Source: DASQEH01 sp038237745 (GTDB lineage: Bacteria > Actinomycetota > Actinomycetes > Propionibacteriales > Nocardioidaceae). Taken from it: DNA of 64,000 bases. Made by a program: the position numbers and the translations under genes. How positions within the stretch are numbered: position 1 is the stretch's first letter; each line of letters begins with the position of its first letter. Positions 34,228-43,387 of this stretch are shown here, piece after piece. The stretch lies in the NCBI GenBank assembly GCA_038237745.1, contig JBBRYJ010000001.1, positions 310,001 to 374,000 on the forward strand. The letters run 5' to 3'. Below the pieces are notes generated by a model that worked only from the letters and a program-made list of their open reading frames with translations, did no database searches and was not told where the DNA came from.

Positions 34228-35369
34228 GCCGATGCCTCGACTGCGGACAACAGGTCGACCAGGGCCTCGATTACCTCCACCGGTCGCTCGAGGATGACCA
34301 TGTGGCCCGCCCCGACGACCTCTCTGAACCCCACCGATGGCACAGCTTCGGTGATGCTCCGGCAGGTGCTGACGGGAGTGATGGCGTCCAGAGTGCCGCA
34401 GACGACGACACACGGCAGTCCGTCCAGCGCCAGCAGGGCTGCGCGCTTGTCGTGCACGTCGACGCCGGGAAAGAAGTCGGCCACCACGCTGAACGGGGTC
34501 GCCGACAGCATCTCGTCGGTGAAGGCCACCACCTCGTCGGTGACGCAGTCACCGAAGGCGAGACGGCGCGTCAGGACGCCGGCGAAGTCGGCCCCGGCCC
34601 GCCTGCCGGTCTCCACCAGTCGAGGCGCCCGCGCCAGCGTGGCGATCACCGCTGGCGTGACGCGGTGCAGGAACCGCCCCGGCAGCCCCGGCAGCCCCGG
34701 CAGACCGAGCTTCTCGGCGTCGAGCCCACCAGCGCTCGTGGCGATCATGGCGACTCCCGCGATACGGCCGCCGAACCACTCAGGGTGCTGGTCGGCGAGC
34801 GCCATGATCGTCATACCTCCGAGCGAGTGGCCGACGAGGACGACCTTCTCGTCAGGTGCCATCTGGTCGAGCACGTTGGCCAGGTCCCGACCGAGCTGGT
34901 CGATCGTGGAGTGCTCCGAGCTGGACCGGCCCGATCGGCCGTGGGAGCGCTGGTCGTAGAACACCAGTCGATGCCGACCGCGAAGCGCCGACCGTTGGAA
35001 GTGCCAGGAGTCGAGGTTCAGTGCGTAACCGTGCACGAACACGAGCGTGTGAGGACGTCGCGGCCCGGGCTGCGTACCCGGGAAAGCTTTCGGCAGGGCG
35101 TCGGGACCACCTCGCACGGCTTGCTCGGACGCTTCGCAACGGGCGGGCGCCCCGTCCGGTTCGTCGACCTCGGCATAGAGCTGGACCCCGTCGTCGGCGA
35201 CGACCTGATGCGGCTTGCCGCGCAGCGAGCCGAGCGCCTCGGGCGCACTCTCCTCGGCGTGTGTCCCCAGTTTCCGAGCGAAGACCGCAGCTCCGGCTCC
35301 AGCGGCCAGCACACCGGCTGCGCCTGCGGCGAGACCGGCGTACCTGCGCACGAGGGTGGCCCCACTCAT
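34215..35369 (-). CDS. alpha/beta hydrolase with N-terminal membrane anchor
   Basis: 384 residues from the ATG at 35369, which overlaps the alr stop (ATGA). One hydrophobic N-terminal segment (about 7-30). Alpha/beta-hydrolase core with oxyanion region FVHGYALNLDSW, nucleophile Ser in GHSLGG, acid Asp in GTLDAITP and His in GAGHMVI. A LPGLPGLPG tripeptide repeat is encoded by a 9-bp DNA repeat at 34679-34705. Substrate unknown (esterase or peroxidase-like). This gene between alr and tsaE is a usual actinobacterial arrangement. Confidence 0.88.
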   Translation of the reverse strand: MSGATLVRRYAGLAAGAAGVLAAGAGAAVFARKLGTHAEESAPEALGSLRGKPHQVVADDGVQLYAEVDEPDGAPARCEASEQAVRGGPDALPKAFPGTQPGPRRPHTLVFVHGYALNLDSWHFQRSALRGRHRLVFYDQRSHGRSGRSSSEHSTIDQLGRDLANVLDQMAPDEKVVLVGHSLGGMTIMALADQHPEWFGGRIAGVAMIATSAGGLDAEKLGLPGLPGLPGRFLHRVTPAVIATLARAPRLVETGRRAGADFAGVLTRRLAFGDCVTDEVVAFTDEMLSATPFSVVADFFPGVDVHDKRAALLALDGLPCVVVCGTLDAITPVSTCRSITEAVPSVGFREVVGAGHMVILERPVEVIEALVDLLSAVEASACPT

Positions 35370-36559
35370 GCGCTGCTCCGCACGTAACGCCGCGGCACTC
35401 TCGAGCCGATCCTCGTCACGATCTCGTATCCGATGGTCCCAGCGGCGGCCGCCCAGTCGTGCGCCGTCGGCTCTCCGCGGCCGCCGTCGCCGAAGATCAC
35501 CACCTCGTCGCCGGGGTGGGCAGAGGTATCCCCGATGTCCAGCACGAACTGGTCCATGCACACGCGACCCGCCACAGTGAAGCGCTTGTCGCCCAGCCGG
35601 ACCGGACCGCGTCCGGAAGCCTGCCGAGGGATTCCGTCGCCGTAGCCAACAGGCACCAGGGCCAGCGTCGTCTCCCTCTCGGTGACATACGTGTGCCCGT
35701 ACGACACTCCCTGTCCTGCACGGACGGGCTTGACGAGAGCCACCGTCGCCCGCAACGTCATGGCCGCCGCCAGCGGCAGGCTCGTCGAGGCGTCGGCCAT
35801 GGGCGACACGCCATACACGGCGATGCCGGGGCGCACCATGGTGAACCACGTATTCGGAAGGTTGAGCACCCCACCGGAGTTCGCCAGATGGAGATGCCGA
35901 GGCTCGAGACGGGCCTCGCGGGCATAGCTGACTCCCGACACGAACTGCTCCGTCTGCGCCGCCACCGACGGATGTGCCGGCTCGTCTGAACAGGCCAGAT
36001 GCGACCAGACGCCTGTCACCTCGATCGACCCCGTCGATTGGAGCCGGGCGGCGGCATCGACGAGCCGGGGCCAGTCGTCGGGGTGGGCGCCGCCACGGCC
36101 GAGACCCGAGTCGAGCTTGAGCTGGATCGCTGCCCGAAGGCCGGTTAGGCGGGCCGCCGAGGCGATTTCTTCTAGCTGTGCCAAGGAGTACGCCGACACC
36201 TCCACCCCGGCCTCGAAAGCCCGGTCGTACCGCTCCCCGGGAACCGCCAACCATGACAGGATCGGGCCGGAGTCACCGCGGGCACGGAGCTGGAGCGCCT
36301 CGTCGAGAAGGGCGACACCGAGCCAGCCGGCCCCGCCCCGCCGCGCCGCTCGGCCGGACTCGACGATTCCGTGGCCGTAGCCGTCCGCCTTGACGACGGC
36401 CATCACCTCACGGTCACCGACGTGCTGGTGGATCGTGGCGACGTTGGCACTGATCGCGTCGAGGTCGACCACAGCCTCGACTCGAGGATGCGCCGTGGCG
36501 TCGTCGGTCGTCCGCGCACTTTGGTCGCGGGACGGGGACTCCGGATCCTGTGAGGCCAT
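35366..36559 (-). CDS. alr: alanine racemase
   Basis: 397 residues from the ATG at 36559. PLP Lys in VVKADGYGHG (about residue 55); second catalytic Tyr region GVSYGHTYVTE; AGRVCMDQFVLD is the conserved substrate loop. Makes D-alanine for peptidoglycan. An N-terminal Ser/Asp-rich tail of about 25 residues precedes the barrel. Upstream, repeat cluster D with its hairpin separates it from nnr. Confidence 0.96.
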   Translation of the reverse strand: MASQDPESPSRDQSARTTDDATAHPRVEAVVDLDAISANVATIHQHVGDREVMAVVKADGYGHGIVESGRAARRGGAGWLGVALLDEALQLRARGDSGPILSWLAVPGERYDRAFEAGVEVSAYSLAQLEEIASAARLTGLRAAIQLKLDSGLGRGGAHPDDWPRLVDAAARLQSTGSIEVTGVWSHLACSDEPAHPSVAAQTEQFVSGVSYAREARLEPRHLHLANSGGVLNLPNTWFTMVRPGIAVYGVSPMADASTSLPLAAAMTLRATVALVKPVRAGQGVSYGHTYVTERETTLALVPVGYGDGIPRQASGRGPVRLGDKRFTVAGRVCMDQFVLDIGDTSAHPGDEVVIFGDGGRGEPTAHDWAAAAGTIGYEIVTRIGSRVPRRYVRSSA

Positions 36560-36576
36560 GGTGCCGCCATTCTCGC

Positions 36577-36677
36577 CGAAAGGGCGCTTATACCCCCCCG
36601 AGAGGGCGAAGATGCTCCCTCGAAGGAGCGTCTTCGCCCTCTCGAAGGGGCACTTTCGCCCTTTCGGTGGGGAGGGG
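36577..36677. repeat. cluster D of the dispersed 22-bp repeat, head-to-head
   Basis: Forward units at 36577-36598 and 36599-36620, a partial unit, then inverted units at 36635-36656 and 36657-36677. Fills the gap between nnr and alr exactly, ending 2 bp from the nnr stop. Confidence 0.82.
36600..36643 (-). terminator. 19-bp hairpin formed by facing repeat units
   Basis: Arms 36600-36618 and 36625-36643 pair with one mismatch around a CTCGAA loop. It lies 36 bp past the nnr stop and 41 bp before the alr start. No U-run follows, so it may be a terminator, an RNA processing site, or simply a by-product of repeat arrangement. Confidence 0.5.
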
Positions 36678-36678
36678 C

Positions 36679-38094
36679 TCAGAGCACCGAACGGACGGCG
36701 TCGGCCACGGAGGCGACCAGCGAGCTGGCGCTGATCGGCCCGGCCGCCACCGATCCCCCCACCAGATCGCCACCACCCGAAGGCCCGTGCGCAGCCAGAG
36801 TGCCCGCCGAACCGTGCAGCCAGGCACCTACCGAGGCGGCGTCGAAGCAGTCGAGACCGGCTGCGAGCAGCGTGGCGATCACGCCGGAGAGTACGTCGCC
36901 AGAACCGGCCGTTGCCAGCCAGGCGACACCGGTCGCGTTTACGCGGACCCGGCCGTCGGGAGCTGCGACCACGGCTCTGGCCCCCTTGAGGACGACCACC
37001 GCATTCCACCGCTCTGCCGCCGTGGCGGCGGCATGCAACATGCCGGCCTCGACCTCCGACCGCTCCTGGTCGAGCATCCGAGCCAGCTCACCGGCGTGCG
37101 GGGTGAGAACGACCGGCCCCGTACACCGAGGCGGCAGGTCGGCAAGCCCGTCGGCGTCGACCACCGTAGGCAGCCCTTCGGCGAGCACCCTGCGCACCAG
37201 ATCGCCCCGGTCCTGGCCGAGACCGGGGCCGACCACCCAGGCCTGCACCTGACCAGGTCCGATCACGACCTCCGGATGCTGGCTTCTCACCAGAGCGTCA
37301 GCGGCACCGGCATACCGGATCATGCCCGCGAGACCTGTGGCGACCGCCGCCGACGTGACGAGCAACCCGGCTCCGGTGTACTGCTCGGAACCGGCTGCAA
37401 TGCCCAGGACACCACGCGAGTACTTCTGCGCGTCATGCGCCGGAGTCGGAAGCAGCCCGCGCACGTCGCTCGGCTGCAGCACCTCAAGCGCCGGCTCCCC
37501 CAGGTAGGGATCGAGCCCGATGTCTACCAGCTCGACGGATCCCGCCGCCTGCGCGGCCGGGTCGACGAGGAGCGCCGCCTTGTGCGTGCCGAAGGTCACC
37601 GTGACCTCGGCTGTCACATGGCGCCCCGGGAGTTGTCCCGAGTCGACCGCGACCCCACTGGGCACATCAACCGCCACCACCGGTGCCGCGAGCGACTCCA
37701 CCAGGTCGGCCGTCTCGGCGGCGAGGGCCCCTCTCGCGCCGATGCCCACGATGCCGTCGAGCACCAGGTCGTAGCCCCCAGGCTGCTCGACCACCCGGCC
37801 ACCGGCTCGCCGGAAGGTGCCGAGCCCGCCTTCGTGCGCCGACTCGGACAGCATCAGTGCCTCGACCTGCACACCGCGACGGGCCAGCAGCGCCGCGGCG
37901 TACAGGGCGTCGCCTCCGTTCGCGCCGGATCCGGTCAGGACCAGCACGCGGGCGCCGTAGACCCGGCCGAGGTACTGGGCGCAGGCGGTGGCGAGACCGG
38001 CTGACGCGCGTTGCATGAGGGCCCCCTCCGGCAAGGTCGCCATCAGGCGCCCCTCGGCGGACCGGACCTGTTCAACAGTATGTGCGTGCCTCAC
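36679..38094 (-). CDS. nnr: bifunctional NAD(P)H-hydrate repair enzyme (epimerase and dehydratase)
   Basis: 471 residues. N-terminal epimerase domain (about 1-210) with GSGANGGDALYAA; C-terminal ADP/ATP-dependent dehydratase domain with VVGPGLGQDRGD, TPHAGELARML and GSGDVLSGVIATLL. Repairs damaged nicotinamide cofactors. GTG at 38094 overlaps the acpS stop (GTGA). Full length, both active sites present. Confidence 0.95.
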   Translation of the reverse strand: MRHAHTVEQVRSAEGRLMATLPEGALMQRASAGLATACAQYLGRVYGARVLVLTGSGANGGDALYAAALLARRGVQVEALMLSESAHEGGLGTFRRAGGRVVEQPGGYDLVLDGIVGIGARGALAAETADLVESLAAPVVAVDVPSGVAVDSGQLPGRHVTAEVTVTFGTHKAALLVDPAAQAAGSVELVDIGLDPYLGEPALEVLQPSDVRGLLPTPAHDAQKYSRGVLGIAAGSEQYTGAGLLVTSAAVATGLAGMIRYAGAADALVRSQHPEVVIGPGQVQAWVVGPGLGQDRGDLVRRVLAEGLPTVVDADGLADLPPRCTGPVVLTPHAGELARMLDQERSEVEAGMLHAAATAAERWNAVVVLKGARAVVAAPDGRVRVNATGVAWLATAGSGDVLSGVIATLLAAGLDCFDAASVGAWLHGSAGTLAAHGPSGGGDLVGGSVAAGPISASSLVASVADAVRSVL

Positions 38095-38492
38095 GACGCC
38101 TCCAGGACGACGACAGCCGATGCGATGCCCGCATCGTGTGACATCGAGACGTGCGTGCGTGCAACGCCGAGCTGTGACGCGCGGCGGGCGGCCGACCCGG
38201 AAAGGGCCAGACTAGGACGACCCGTGCTGTCGGTGCGCACCTCGACGTCGACCCACAACAACCCGGCGGGCGCACCGAGCGCCTTCGCCAGGGCCTCCTT
38301 GGCAGCAAAGCGGGCGGCGAGGGAGGCCGGCGAACGCTCCAGCTCGAGCTCGGTGAAGAGCCTCTCGCGCATCGCGGGCGTGCGTTCGAGGGTCGCCGCG
38401 AAACGTCCGATGTCGACGACGTCGACCCCGACTCCGACGATCACGGGCGCGGCTGGGGCCGGCCGGGGACCGGGGGTGGCGCTATCCCACAC
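38091..38492 (-). CDS. acpS: holo-[acyl-carrier-protein] synthase
   Basis: 133 residues from the GTG at 38492; the conserved domain starts at VIVGVGVDVVDIGRF (a GTG at 38444 would give the usual short N-terminus). The metal-binding Asp in GVDVVDIGRF and Glu in RFAAKEALAKALG are present, and VSMSHDAGIASAVV is the C-terminal strand. It attaches 4'-phosphopantetheine to ACP. It abuts, in opposite orientation, coaA, the first enzyme of CoA synthesis. Confidence 0.93.
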   Translation of the reverse strand: MWDSATPGPRPAPAAPVIVGVGVDVVDIGRFAATLERTPAMRERLFTELELERSPASLAARFAAKEALAKALGAPAGLLWVDVEVRTDSTGRPSLALSGSAARRASQLGVARTHVSMSHDAGIASAVVVLEAS

Positions 38493-38549
38493 ATGGGCGC
38501 CACCCTACCTAGCAGCGATTCGCTCCGGCAGGCACGTGACAATGACGCC

Positions 38550-39497
38550 ATGCGCTCGGAGGACCAGTCGCCGTACGTCGAGCTCGACCGCTCGGCGTGG
38601 TCGGCGCTGGCCGAGTCGATGCACCTTCCGCTGTCAGCTGACGAGGTAGAACGGCTTCGCGGTCTGGGCGACGAGCTGGACATCGGAGAGGTCGCCGACG
38701 TCTATCTGCCGATCTCACGGCTGCTCAGTCTCTACGTACGCCACGTGGGTGCCCTGCACAACGCCACCCAGGCCTTCCTCGGCGCGTCACAACCCCAGCG
38801 GACGCCGTTCGTCATCGGAATCGCAGGCTCTGTGGCCGTCGGGAAGTCGACCACGGCGCGGCTACTGCGTGAGCTGTTGGCGCACTGGCCCGAGCACCCC
38901 GACGTCTCCCTCGTCACCACCGATGGCTTCCTCTACCCCAACGCCGAGCTGGAGCGCCGTGGGCTGCTGGAGCGCAAAGGGTTCCCGGAGTCGTACGACC
39001 GCAAGGCGCTTCTCCGGTTCGTCATCGACATCAAGTCCGGCAAGGACGAGGTGTCGGCACCGGTGTACTCGCATCTTGCGTACGACGTCGTCTCTGACCG
39101 TCGGCTGCAGATGAACCGCCCCGATATCGTGATCATCGAGGGCCTCAACGTCCTGCAACCCGCCCGGGTCACCGCCACAGGCCAGGTCGGACTGGCGGTG
39201 CGCGACTTCTTCGACTTCTCCGTGTACGTCGACGCCGCCACCTCGGACATCCGGCGTTGGTACGTCGACCGGTTCCTCCGCCTGCGTGAAACGGCGTTCC
39301 GCGACCCGGCGTCATACTTCCGCCGATACGCACACCTCAGCGAGCCGGAGGCGGCCGGCGAGGCGGAGCGCATCTGGGACTCCGTCAACGGCCCCAACCT
39401 CGACGACAACATCGTGCGCACACGGAGCCGGGCCGCGTTGGTGCTCCGCAAGGACGCCGACCACTCCGTCCGCTACGTCCGCCTGCGGAAGCTCTGA
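38550..39497 (+). CDS. coaA: type I pantothenate kinase
   Basis: 315 residues from the ATG at 38550; an ATG at 38493 would extend it back to the acpS start. P-loop GSVAVGKST, TTDGFLYPN, ERKGFPESYDRKALLRF and IIEGLNVLQP are canonical. It phosphorylates pantothenate, the committed step to CoA, which AcpS then uses. Upstream promoter space is only about 57 bp and is shared with divergent acpS. Confidence 0.96.
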   Translation: MRSEDQSPYVELDRSAWSALAESMHLPLSADEVERLRGLGDELDIGEVADVYLPISRLLSLYVRHVGALHNATQAFLGASQPQRTPFVIGIAGSVAVGKSTTARLLRELLAHWPEHPDVSLVTTDGFLYPNAELERRGLLERKGFPESYDRKALLRFVIDIKSGKDEVSAPVYSHLAYDVVSDRRLQMNRPDIVIIEGLNVLQPARVTATGQVGLAVRDFFDFSVYVDAATSDIRRWYVDRFLRLRETAFRDPASYFRRYAHLSEPEAAGEAERIWDSVNGPNLDDNIVRTRSRAALVLRKDADHSVRYVRLRKL

Positions 39498-39559
39498 CCT
39501 TGGTACCAGCGCCCGGTAAACCGGTGGCTCGTCGAGGAGCGCATCTCTAGCCTTCGAAG

Positions 39560-40594
39560 ATGCTCACACGCCCCGTCGACATGGACGATGCCGCCGAGTT
39601 CCACCGATGGTACGAGATCCACCACGAGGCGGAGATCTTCGAGCGGCCGGCGGACCCGCCGTTGCTGAGCGAGCACGAGGCTGCCGTGATGTTCTCCGAG
39701 CCCGACCCGGCTGCTGAGGTGACCGCCTATGCGTCGTTCGACGGCGACACGATGGTCGCCTCCGGCTTCACGGCGTTCACCTTGCTGGACAACACCGACA
39801 AGGGCTTCGTCGCGATCGGCGTAGCGCCACCCCTCCGCAGGCGCGGCCTGGGCAGCGCGGCGCTGAGCCACGTCATCGAGGTATCTCGTCGGGCCGGCAG
39901 GAACGTCGTGCTGTCGCAGGCATGGCTGCCCTTCTCCCAGAGGGGCAGCCACCCCTACCGATTGTTCGCCGAGAAGAACGGCTTCACGCTCGCCGACGTC
40001 GAGATCCGCCGCGACCTGCCCCTCCCCGTCCCGCTCGACCGCCTCGGCTCCTGGAGAGACGAAGCTGCTCCGTCGCACGTCGCCTACCGGCTGGAGACAT
40101 ACGTCGACGACGTACCGGACCCTCGTGTCGACTCCTTCTGCCGGATCATGAACCAGCTGGCGACTGATGCCCCGACCGGTGACGTCGAGTTCGAGGAGGA
40201 GGAGACGACGCCCACCACGTTCAGGCAGCGGCAGGTGAACCTCGAGCAGATGAACATCGCCACGTACATCACGTTGGCTGTCGACTCCTCGGGGGAGACC
40301 GCGGCCTACACGACCCTGGCAATCCCGCGGGACCGGCCGGGCGTCGTCAACCAGTGGGGGACGCTTGTTCATCGAGACCACCGCGGCCACCGTCTCGGCC
40401 TCGCCGTGAAAGCCGCCAACCTGATGGCCGTTCAGGAGGCCTTCCCGGATCGCACGTTCGTCACCACGTGCAACGCCGAGACGAACACCCACATGGTCGA
40501 CATCAACGAGCGAATGGGGTTCGGTCCGGTGGAGGTGCTCGCCGTCTTCCAGCGCAGACTGCCTGGCGGGACGGCTACAACGGGCTCGTCGTAA
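39560..40594 (+). CDS. tandem-domain GNAT acetyltransferase
   Basis: 344 residues with two GNAT domains. The first (about 1-160) has APPLRRRGLGSAALSHVIE; the second (about 170-340) has HRDHRGHRLGLAVKAANL and NAETNTHMVDINERMGF. A paralogue with a broken N-terminus lies at 47733-48648; the last 90 residues are clearly alike. Substrate unknown; the layout resembles MshD-type enzymes, without further evidence. Follows coaA by 62 bp. Confidence 0.88.
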   Translation: MLTRPVDMDDAAEFHRWYEIHHEAEIFERPADPPLLSEHEAAVMFSEPDPAAEVTAYASFDGDTMVASGFTAFTLLDNTDKGFVAIGVAPPLRRRGLGSAALSHVIEVSRRAGRNVVLSQAWLPFSQRGSHPYRLFAEKNGFTLADVEIRRDLPLPVPLDRLGSWRDEAAPSHVAYRLETYVDDVPDPRVDSFCRIMNQLATDAPTGDVEFEEEETTPTTFRQRQVNLEQMNIATYITLAVDSSGETAAYTTLAIPRDRPGVVNQWGTLVHRDHRGHRLGLAVKAANLMAVQEAFPDRTFVTTCNAETNTHMVDINERMGFGPVEVLAVFQRRLPGGTATTGSS

Positions 40595-40660
40595 CCTCGG
40601 CGTCGGCTAACATCCGCCGACGCTTCAACGAGATGTCGGGAGTCGGACACTCTGCGTCAA

Positions 40661-40701
40661 CGTAGGGCCCCTACGGTGCTGAACGGATCTCGGTTCAGCA
40701 C
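40661..40701. promoter_or_regulatory. two adjacent perfect dyads upstream of the phospholipase gene
   Basis: CGTAGGG-C-CCCTACG at 40661-40675 is directly followed by GTGCTGAAC-N8-GTTCAGCAC at 40676-40701, 17 bp before the ATG at 40719. Perfect symmetry of both suggests operators or leader-RNA structure. The second could also end the upstream GNAT transcript, but there is no U-run. Confidence 0.55.
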
Positions 40702-40718
40702 GTTTCGGAAGGTTCGTC

Positions 40719-42857
40719 ATGGGTCTCACAGTTGACCGCCGCAACTTCCTGAGGATGGCGGGGGTCCCGGCCGTTGCCGCGGCGCTTCCCCTGGACATGG
40801 GCAGGGCGCTCGCCATCCCCGCCGACCACCGGTCGGGGTCGATCAACGACGTCGAGCACGTCATCTTCCTGATGCAGGAGAACCGGTCGTTCGACCACTA
40901 CTTCGGCACGATGAAGGGGGTGCGGGGTTTCGCCGACCCCCACCCGGTGACGCTCCCCTCCGGCAAGAGCGTGTGGCACCAACCCGACGGCTCCGGCGAG
41001 CTGATGCCGTTCCGCCCCGACGTACCCGACCTCGGCCGCACCTTCCTGCCTGACCCGCCGCACGGCTGGACCGACGGCCACGCTGCCTGGAACGAGGGCC
41101 GGTACGACCAGTGGGTGCCGAACAAGGGCGCCACCACGATGACCCACCACACTCGGGACGATCTGCCGTACCACTATGCGCTGGCCGACGCCTTCACGGT
41201 CTGCGACAACTACCACTGCTCGCTGATGGGGCCGACGGATCCGAACCGCTACCACATGTGGACGGGCTGGGTCGGCAACGACGGCACGGGTGGTGGGCCT
41301 GTGATCGACAATTCCGAAGCCGGCTACGGCTGGTCCACCTACCCCGAGCGGCTCCAGAGAGCCGGCATCTCGTGGAAGGTCTACCAGGACGCCGGTGTCG
41401 GCCTGGACGCCGACGGCTTCTGGGGCTATACGTCAGACCCGTTCATCGGCAACTACGGCGACAACTCGCTGCTGTACTTCCACCAGTACCAGAACGCGTC
41501 AGCCGGGTCGCCGCTGGCGAGGCGGGCTAGAACCGGCACTCACATCACGTCTGAGAACCGCAACCCTGAAGCGTTGCTCGACGACTTCCGCGCAGACGTG
41601 AGCCAAGGACGGCTCCCGAAGGTGTCGTGGATCGTGGCACCCGAGGCGTTCAGCGAGCACCCCAACTGGGCGCCCGACTTCGGCGCGTGGTACGTCTCGC
41701 AGGTCGTCGACATCCTGGCCAGCCACCCCGAGGTATGGAGCAAGATGGCCCTGTTCGTCACCTACGACGAGGACGGAGGGTTCTTTGACCATATGGTCCC
41801 CCCCACACCACCGCAGACGCGAACGCAGGGTCGGTCCACGGTCCCGGTGACGAACGAGATCTTCCCAGGCAACGCGACGTACGCGGCCGGCCCCTACGGC
41901 CTCGGAGTCCGCGTGCCGATGGTCGTCGTATCTCCCTGGACGAGAGGCGGCTGGGTGAACTCCCAGCTTTTCGACCACACGTCCCTGATCCGGTTCCTCG
42001 AGGCCCGGTTCGCCGACAACCGGCCCGACCTGGTCGAGACCAACATCACCCCGTGGCGACGTGCGGTCGTCGGCGACCTGACCACCGCGTTCGACTTCAA
42101 GACTCCGAACGCCTCCCGGCGGATCGACCTCCCGGACACTGATGCCTTCAAGCCTCGGGCCCTGGTGCGGCAGCCGGACGAGGTGCCGGTACCACCTACC
42201 GACCAGAGCCTGCCTGCTCAGGAACGTGGGGTGCGTCCGGCCCGCGCGATCCCGTACGCCCTCCATGCCGACGGGCGCGTCTCCGAGGGGTCGGTCACGC
42301 TCGACTTCAAGAACTCGGGCCGCGCGGCGGCGGTCTTCCATGTCAGGTCTGCAGACAGCACCCAGGTACCCCGCAGCTACACGGTCGAGCCGGGCAAGGA
42401 GCTGCGCGGCAGGTGGGACATCGGGGACGAGTACGACCTCTCGGTCTACGGACCAAACGGCTTCTTCCGCGGATTCAAGGGCGACGCCCAGGAAGGCCGC
42501 CGGGCGGACCTCGGCGTCAGGGCGTGGTATCGGGTGCGGCACCACGAGGTCGCCGTGAAGTTCACGAACCGCAGCTCTGAACAGGCGCTGGTGATCGTCC
42601 GGGACGGCTACCTGTCGCGCGAGGTGAAGCTGACCCTCAAACCCGGCGAGTCGCAGACCAAGCGGTGGTCGGTGTCACGGACCCGCGGCTGGTACGACCT
42701 CGTCATCGCGATCGAGGGTGAAGAGTCCTTGGAGTACCGCTATGCCGGTCACCTCGAGAACGGCGAGGACAGCATCAGTGACCCAGCCATGGGCGGCCTC
42801 GTCCACAACGGCGATGCCGAGCGGGTCCGGAGCCACGCCGTCGCAGCAGGCGGATAG
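40719..42857 (+). CDS. Tat-exported phospholipase C, phosphocholine-type
   Basis: 712 residues. Twin-arginine signal RRNFLRMAG at the N-terminus. Catalytic phosphoesterase core with EHVIFLMQENRSFDHYFG, SLMGPTDPNRYHM, YDEDGGFFDHMVPP and DHTSLIRFLEARF, typical of bacterial phospholipases C. Two C-terminal beta domains (about 500-600 and 615-695, DUF756-type) follow. Expected to be secreted and to cleave phosphatidylcholine or sphingomyelin head groups. DinB-family gene starts 9 bp downstream. Confidence 0.95.
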   Translation: MGLTVDRRNFLRMAGVPAVAAALPLDMGRALAIPADHRSGSINDVEHVIFLMQENRSFDHYFGTMKGVRGFADPHPVTLPSGKSVWHQPDGSGELMPFRPDVPDLGRTFLPDPPHGWTDGHAAWNEGRYDQWVPNKGATTMTHHTRDDLPYHYALADAFTVCDNYHCSLMGPTDPNRYHMWTGWVGNDGTGGGPVIDNSEAGYGWSTYPERLQRAGISWKVYQDAGVGLDADGFWGYTSDPFIGNYGDNSLLYFHQYQNASAGSPLARRARTGTHITSENRNPEALLDDFRADVSQGRLPKVSWIVAPEAFSEHPNWAPDFGAWYVSQVVDILASHPEVWSKMALFVTYDEDGGFFDHMVPPTPPQTRTQGRSTVPVTNEIFPGNATYAAGPYGLGVRVPMVVVSPWTRGGWVNSQLFDHTSLIRFLEARFADNRPDLVETNITPWRRAVVGDLTTAFDFKTPNASRRIDLPDTDAFKPRALVRQPDEVPVPPTDQSLPAQERGVRPARAIPYALHADGRVSEGSVTLDFKNSGRAAAVFHVRSADSTQVPRSYTVEPGKELRGRWDIGDEYDLSVYGPNGFFRGFKGDAQEGRRADLGVRAWYRVRHHEVAVKFTNRSSEQALVIVRDGYLSREVKLTLKPGESQTKRWSVSRTRGWYDLVIAIEGEESLEYRYAGHLENGEDSISDPAMGGLVHNGDAERVRSHAVAAGG

Positions 42858-42866
42858 CCTGCTGCC

Positions 42867-43382
42867 ATGACGGCACAAGACCCGCCGGCTCACCGCACCG
42901 AACCGGCCTTCGTGACCGACGAGCGCACGATGGTCGACGGCTGGCTCGACTACCACCGCGAGACGTTGCTATGGAAATGCGACGGGCTCACCGGCGACCA
43001 GCTGAAGACGGCCTCCGTGCCACCATCGAACATGAGCCTGCTCGGGCTTGTGCGCCACATGTCGGAGGTCGAGCGAGGCTGGTTCGCGGAGTTCTTCGGC
43101 ACCGACCAGACGTGGATCTACTGCACCGAGGACGACCTCGACGCCGACTGGGACAACGTCGACGACGCAGACGCCGACGACGACCTCGCCACGCTGCGAC
43201 GGGAGATCGCGACCTACCGCCAGCACGCCGCGCGCTTCTCGCTCGACGACGTCCTGGTCGACAGCCGCGGCAGACACCTAAGCCTGCGCTGGGTCTACAC
43301 CCACATGATCGAGGAGTACGCGCGACACAACGGCCATGCCGACCTCATCCGGGAGGCCGTCGACGGGGCCACGGGGGACTGA
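42867..43382 (+). CDS. DinB-superfamily (DUF664) protein
   Basis: 171 residues, four-helix bundle. Metal-binding His pattern of the family: LVRHMSEVERGWF (about 62-74) and YTHMIEEYARHNGHADLIRE near the C-terminus. Actinobacterial members include mycothiol-dependent enzymes, but specificity cannot be read here. An acidic stretch (about 90-110, DDLDADWDNVDDADADDD) is species-specific. Starts 9 bp after the phospholipase gene, so probably co-transcribed. Confidence 0.88.
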   Translation: MTAQDPPAHRTEPAFVTDERTMVDGWLDYHRETLLWKCDGLTGDQLKTASVPPSNMSLLGLVRHMSEVERGWFAEFFGTDQTWIYCTEDDLDADWDNVDDADADDDLATLRREIATYRQHAARFSLDDVLVDSRGRHLSLRWVYTHMIEEYARHNGHADLIREAVDGATGD

Positions 43383-43387
43383 CGGCG

